Shown here piece by piece: positions 5,067 to 6,959 of a stretch of DNA of 6,959 nucleotides. Location: contig DASSKO010000045.1 in NCBI GenBank assembly GCA_035690425.1, positions 1 to 6,959 of the forward strand, read 5' to 3'. Every line of letters starts with the position of its first letter. Position 1 is the first letter of the stretch. The stretch is from DASSKO01 sp035690425. Its GTDB lineage: Bacteria; Actinomycetota; Actinomycetes; Propionibacteriales; Nocardioidaceae. Below the pieces are notes generated by a model. The model worked only from the letters and a program-made list of their open reading frames with translations. It was not told the DNA's origin and ran no database searches. Both the position numbers and the translations under genes were made by a program.

Positions 5067-6245
5067 GTGCGTCGAGGACGAGCGATCGGCATCGGGGGCG
5101 CGGCGGCTGCGGCTGCCGTCGCGGTGATCACGGGGGCAGCGTTCGGCGTCAGTGGGCTCACCCAGGAGGCCGACCACGTCAGCCGTACCGTGGCGCAGAG
5201 CACGCCCACACCGTCGGCCACGCCCAGCGCGTCGGCCGACCGCGAGTCGGCACCGTCCCACAGCCCAGCCAGCCCCGAGCCGGCACCGAGCGCCGAGCCG
5301 GCGCCGAGCACCGCGCCGGCGCCGCCCCTGACCGAGCGCCCCTCGCCGCCGGCCATCCTCGCGCCGGGCGACCAGGGACCGCAGGTGCGCGAGCTGCAGT
5401 CGCGGCTGGACCAGATCGCGTGGTACGAGCCCGACATCACCGGCGAGTACGACGAGGTGACCCGCGCCGCGGTCGAGGGCTTCCAGGCCAAGCGTGGGTT
5501 CGAGGTGACCGGCGAGGTCGACCAGCGCACCTGGGACCGCGTGCTGGCGATGACCCGGATGCCGACCGATGCCGAGATGCACAACCGCCTGGTGCCGGGT
5601 CCGACCATCCTCGGTCCCGGCGACTCGGGCCGGGACGTCCGTGAGCTGCAAGCGCGACTGAAGCAGATCGCCTGGTTCAACCACGAGGTCACCGACTACT
5701 ACGGTGACGTCACGACCGGCGCGGTGGCCGGCTTCCAGACCAAGCGGGAGATCCCCTCGACCGGCGAGGTGGACCAGCGCACGATGGACAGGCTGTTGGC
5801 GATGACCACCGAGCCGACCAAACAGGAGATGTCCGGCGAGCCGGAGCCGGCGCCCGAGGCGGTCGTCGCACCGCTGGACCCGCGCTGCCAGACCGGCGAG
5901 GTCCTGTGCATCGACAAGACCAGCCGGAGCCTGCGCTGGGTCGTCGACGGTGAGGTCCAGATGACGGTGGACGTGCGGTTCGGGCGAGAGGAGACGCCCA
6001 CCCGCGAGGGCGAGTTCTCGGTCAACTTCAAGTCCCGCGACCACGTCTCGTCGATCTTCAACACCTCGATGCCCTACGCGATGTTCTTCAGCGGCGGGCA
6101 GGCGGTGCACTACTCCCCCGACTTCGCGGCCAACGGGTACAACGGTGCCTCGCACGGCTGCGTCAACGTGCGCGACCTCGACGCGATCAAGTCCCTGTTC
6201 GCCCAGGTCGACGTCAACGACACGGTCATCGTCTACCGCTCCTGA
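5067..6245 (+). CDS. Secreted L,D-transpeptidase with two peptidoglycan-binding domains
   Basis: This enzyme should form 3-3 crosslinks in peptidoglycan outside the membrane. Residue numbers below count the GTG at 5061 as 1; the favoured GTG at 5067 is residue 3. A basic start (RRGR) and an Ala/Gly-rich hydrophobic stretch (8-33) form a signal peptide or anchor, with no lipobox cysteine. A Pro/Ala/Ser/Glu linker follows (about 46-98). Two PG_binding_1 repeats lie at 99-165 and 183-249. The YkuD catalytic domain covers about 280-393 with H350 and SHGCVNVRD (364-372); C367 is the nucleophile. Two further cysteines, C276 and C283, precede the domain and may form a disulphide. The architecture and the block SRDHVSSIFNTSMPYAMFFSGGQAVHYSPDFAANGYNGASHGC are, from memory, typical of actinobacterial members. 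Transcribed alone. Confidence 0.93.
   Translation: MRRGRAIGIGGAAAAAAVAVITGAAFGVSGLTQEADHVSRTVAQSTPTPSATPSASADRESAPSHSPASPEPAPSAEPAPSTAPAPPLTERPSPPAILAPGDQGPQVRELQSRLDQIAWYEPDITGEYDEVTRAAVEGFQAKRGFEVTGEVDQRTWDRVLAMTRMPTDAEMHNRLVPGPTILGPGDSGRDVRELQARLKQIAWFNHEVTDYYGDVTTGAVAGFQTKREIPSTGEVDQRTMDRLLAMTTEPTKQEMSGEPEPAPEAVVAPLDPRCQTGEVLCIDKTSRSLRWVVDGEVQMTVDVRFGREETPTREGEFSVNFKSRDHVSSIFNTSMPYAMFFSGGQAVHYSPDFAANGYNGASHGCVNVRDLDAIKSLFAQVDVNDTVIVYRS
5277..5312 (+). repeat. 18-bp repeat in the transpeptidase linker
   Basis: Two imperfect 18-bp copies (5277-5294 and 5295-5312) differ at two positions and encode EPAPSA and EPAPST; a further partial copy encoding APAP follows. They extend the Pro/Ala-rich linker between the membrane-proximal segment and the first peptidoglycan-binding domain. 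Confidence 0.7.
5355..5807 (+). repeat. Internal duplication of the peptidoglycan-binding domain
   Basis: Two units of about 201 bp (5355-5555 and 5607-5807) are offset by exactly 252 bp, or 84 codons. Shared protein blocks include PGD, VRELQxRL, QIAW, AVxGFQxKR, TGEVDQRT and LAMT. Long runs are also shared at the DNA level, for example around GGCTTCCAG and ACCGGCGAGGT. This is a tandem domain duplication within the gene. Confidence 0.85.
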
Positions 6246-6247
6246 CC

Positions 6248-6270
6248 CCTGCCGGCAACAGCCCGACAGG
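6248..6270 (+). terminator. Hairpin after the L,D-transpeptidase gene
   Basis: CCTGCCGG (6248-6255) pairs with CCGACAGG (6263-6270) at 7 of 8 positions around a 7-base loop, starting 3 bases after the stop codon. No T-run follows. It is a plausible U-less terminator separating this gene from the tetR promoter. Confidence 0.4.
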
Positions 6271-6277
6271 CTCGCCG

Positions 6278-6299
6278 CTATACCGTCTGGTCGGTATAG
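6278..6299. promoter_or_regulatory. TetR operator, perfect 8-6-8 palindrome
   Basis: CTATACCG (6278-6285) and CGGTATAG (6292-6299) are perfect inverted repeats around TCTGGT. Length, symmetry and the ACCG/CGGT core are typical of TetR-family operators. The right arm overlaps the TATAGT -10 box of tetR and ends 8 bases before its ATG, so binding would repress tetR and the co-transcribed SMR gene. Confidence 0.85.
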
Positions 6300-6300
6300 T
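6295..6300 (+). promoter_or_regulatory. -10 box of the tetR-SMR operon, leaderless start
   Basis: TATAGT is close to the -10 consensus TATAAT and is separated by 7 bases from the ATG at 6308. No Shine-Dalgarno sequence lies between. It is embedded in the right arm of the operator palindrome. No good -35 is visible. Confidence 0.6.
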
Positions 6301-6307
6301 CGACCGA

Positions 6308-6832
6308 ATGACGACTGCCCGCGAACGTGTTGTCGAGGCCGCGATTTCGATCGCCGCCCGCGACGGCGTACCCGCCCTGACCCTCGATGCCGTGGCTGCC
6401 GAGGCGGGGGTCAGCAAGGGCGGCCTGCTCTACCACTTCGCCAGCAAGGAAGCCCTGCTGGCCGGCATGGTCGAGTCCGCGCTGACCGGCTGGAGCGCCG
6501 ACATCGACGCAGCCGTCGGCTCCGACCCCGTTCCCACCGGCCGTGCCGCCCGCGCCTACCTGCGGTCTGCCTGCGACCCCGGCGACGACCCGTCCCGCGA
6601 GCTCGCGCTGCTGACGGCCGCCGCGCTCGACCCGCGCTGCGCGCAGGCCTGGCGTACGGCGGTCGACGGGTGGGCCGCCGCCGACGGTCCCGAGCTCGAC
6701 CTGCTGGTCACCCGGCTCGCCGCCGACGGCCTGTGGCTCGCGCGGGCCCTGGGGCTCTACGGTCTCGACGCTGCACGGATCGCCGCGGTGACCGACCGGG
6801 TGACCGAGCTGACCCGGGACCCACGGCCATGA
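6308..6832 (+). CDS. TetR-family repressor of the SMR transporter
   Basis: A 174-aa TetR/AcrR-family repressor. The N-terminal DNA-binding domain covers about 4-50: RERVVEAAISIAARDGVPALTLDAVAAEAGVSKGGLLYHFASKEALLAGMV, with the recognition helix in SKGGLLYHF (36-44). The C-terminal part is helical and ligand-binding by family analogy; inducers of related regulators next to SMR genes are cationic, lipophilic drugs. The ATG at 6308 is the only start consistent with the family N-terminus and the operator placement. The TGA overlaps the ATG of the SMR gene (ATGA), so the two are translationally coupled. Its own operator covers its promoter, predicting autorepression with joint induction of the pump. 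Confidence 0.92.
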   Translation: MTTARERVVEAAISIAARDGVPALTLDAVAAEAGVSKGGLLYHFASKEALLAGMVESALTGWSADIDAAVGSDPVPTGRAARAYLRSACDPGDDPSRELALLTAAALDPRCAQAWRTAVDGWAAADGPELDLLVTRLAADGLWLARALGLYGLDAARIAAVTDRVTELTRDPRP

Positions 6833-6959
6833 GTTGGCTGCTGCTGTTCGGCGCGATCGCCGCGGAGCTGGTCGGCACGTTGTCGATGCGCGCGTCGGAG
6901 GGGCTGACCCGGCTGCCGTGGCTGGGCGCGACGGTCGTCGGCTATATCGTCGCGTTCGT
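6829..6959 (+). CDS. SMR-family multidrug transporter, 3' end outside window
   Basis: The first 43 residues of a small multidrug resistance (EmrE/QacE/Mmr-type) proton antiporter, with the rest beyond the window. Helix 1 carries the essential glutamate E13 in AAELVGTLSMRASEGLTRLP, which aligns with E14 of EmrE (LAEVIGTTLMKFSEGFTRLWP). The E-x-x-G-T context resembles the drug-exporting Qac subgroup more than the guanidinium exporters, which usually have E-V-x-W-A. Helix 2 begins near 30 (LGATVVGYIVAF). The full protein would be about 105-110 aa with four helices and work as a dimer. Start ATG overlaps the tetR stop; expression depends on the tetR promoter. A second SMR subunit gene may follow but cannot be seen. 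Confidence 0.88.
   Translation, partial: MSWLLLFGAIAAELVGTLSMRASEGLTRLPWLGATVVGYIVAF

Noticed and set aside
6246..6307. Guanidine riboswitch controlling the SMR gene
   Set aside because: The tetR start follows its -10 box by 7 bases, leaving no leader for a riboswitch, and the SMR start overlaps the tetR stop.

Overview
The window is GC-rich, densely coded DNA from an actinobacterium. The IMPase-type histidinol-phosphatase, the L,D-transpeptidase with two peptidoglycan-binding repeats, GTG starts and start codons sitting 6-7 bases after TANNNT boxes all fit Actinomycetota. A Nocardioides-like member of the Propionibacteriales is my best guess, made from memory of protein families and not from a search.

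Layout from left to right. Positions 1-168 form a leader with a perfect 10-bp tandem repeat (51-94), followed by hisN (+). hisN converges on, and overlaps by 33 bp, a minus-strand operon of an ArsR-like winged-helix regulator and an MFS exporter; the two share an ATGA stop/start. Upstream of the operon is an uncharacterised polytopic membrane protein (-). It is divergent from a two-CBS-domain protein (+), which is followed by a cytoplasmic FKBP-type prolyl isomerase (+). A small S4-domain RNA-binding protein (-) converges on the FKBP gene. Next comes a secreted L,D-transpeptidase (+). The window ends with a TetR regulator (+) whose stop overlaps the start of an SMR-family multidrug transporter, cut by the window edge.

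How the genes work together. There are two self-contained efflux modules, each a repressor gene overlapping an exporter gene: ArsR-like/MFS and TetR/SMR. Each has visible operator-like DNA placed on its promoter. The regulator promoter of the first module has a TTGACG-17-TAAACT arrangement, with one repeat element over the -35 and a second, exactly 42 bp away, over the start codon. The second module has a perfect 8-6-8 palindrome overlapping a TATAGT box just before the tetR ATG. The remaining genes look like unlinked housekeeping functions: histidine synthesis, protein folding, cell-wall crosslinking and RNA binding.

I do not see a new multi-gene system such as a defence, CRISPR or secondary-metabolite cluster. 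The most informative signals are regulatory: the two operators, the leaderless starts shared by four genes, and the 10-bp repeat array. The uncharacterised membrane protein is the main unknown. No stretch longer than 300 bases lacks a gene.
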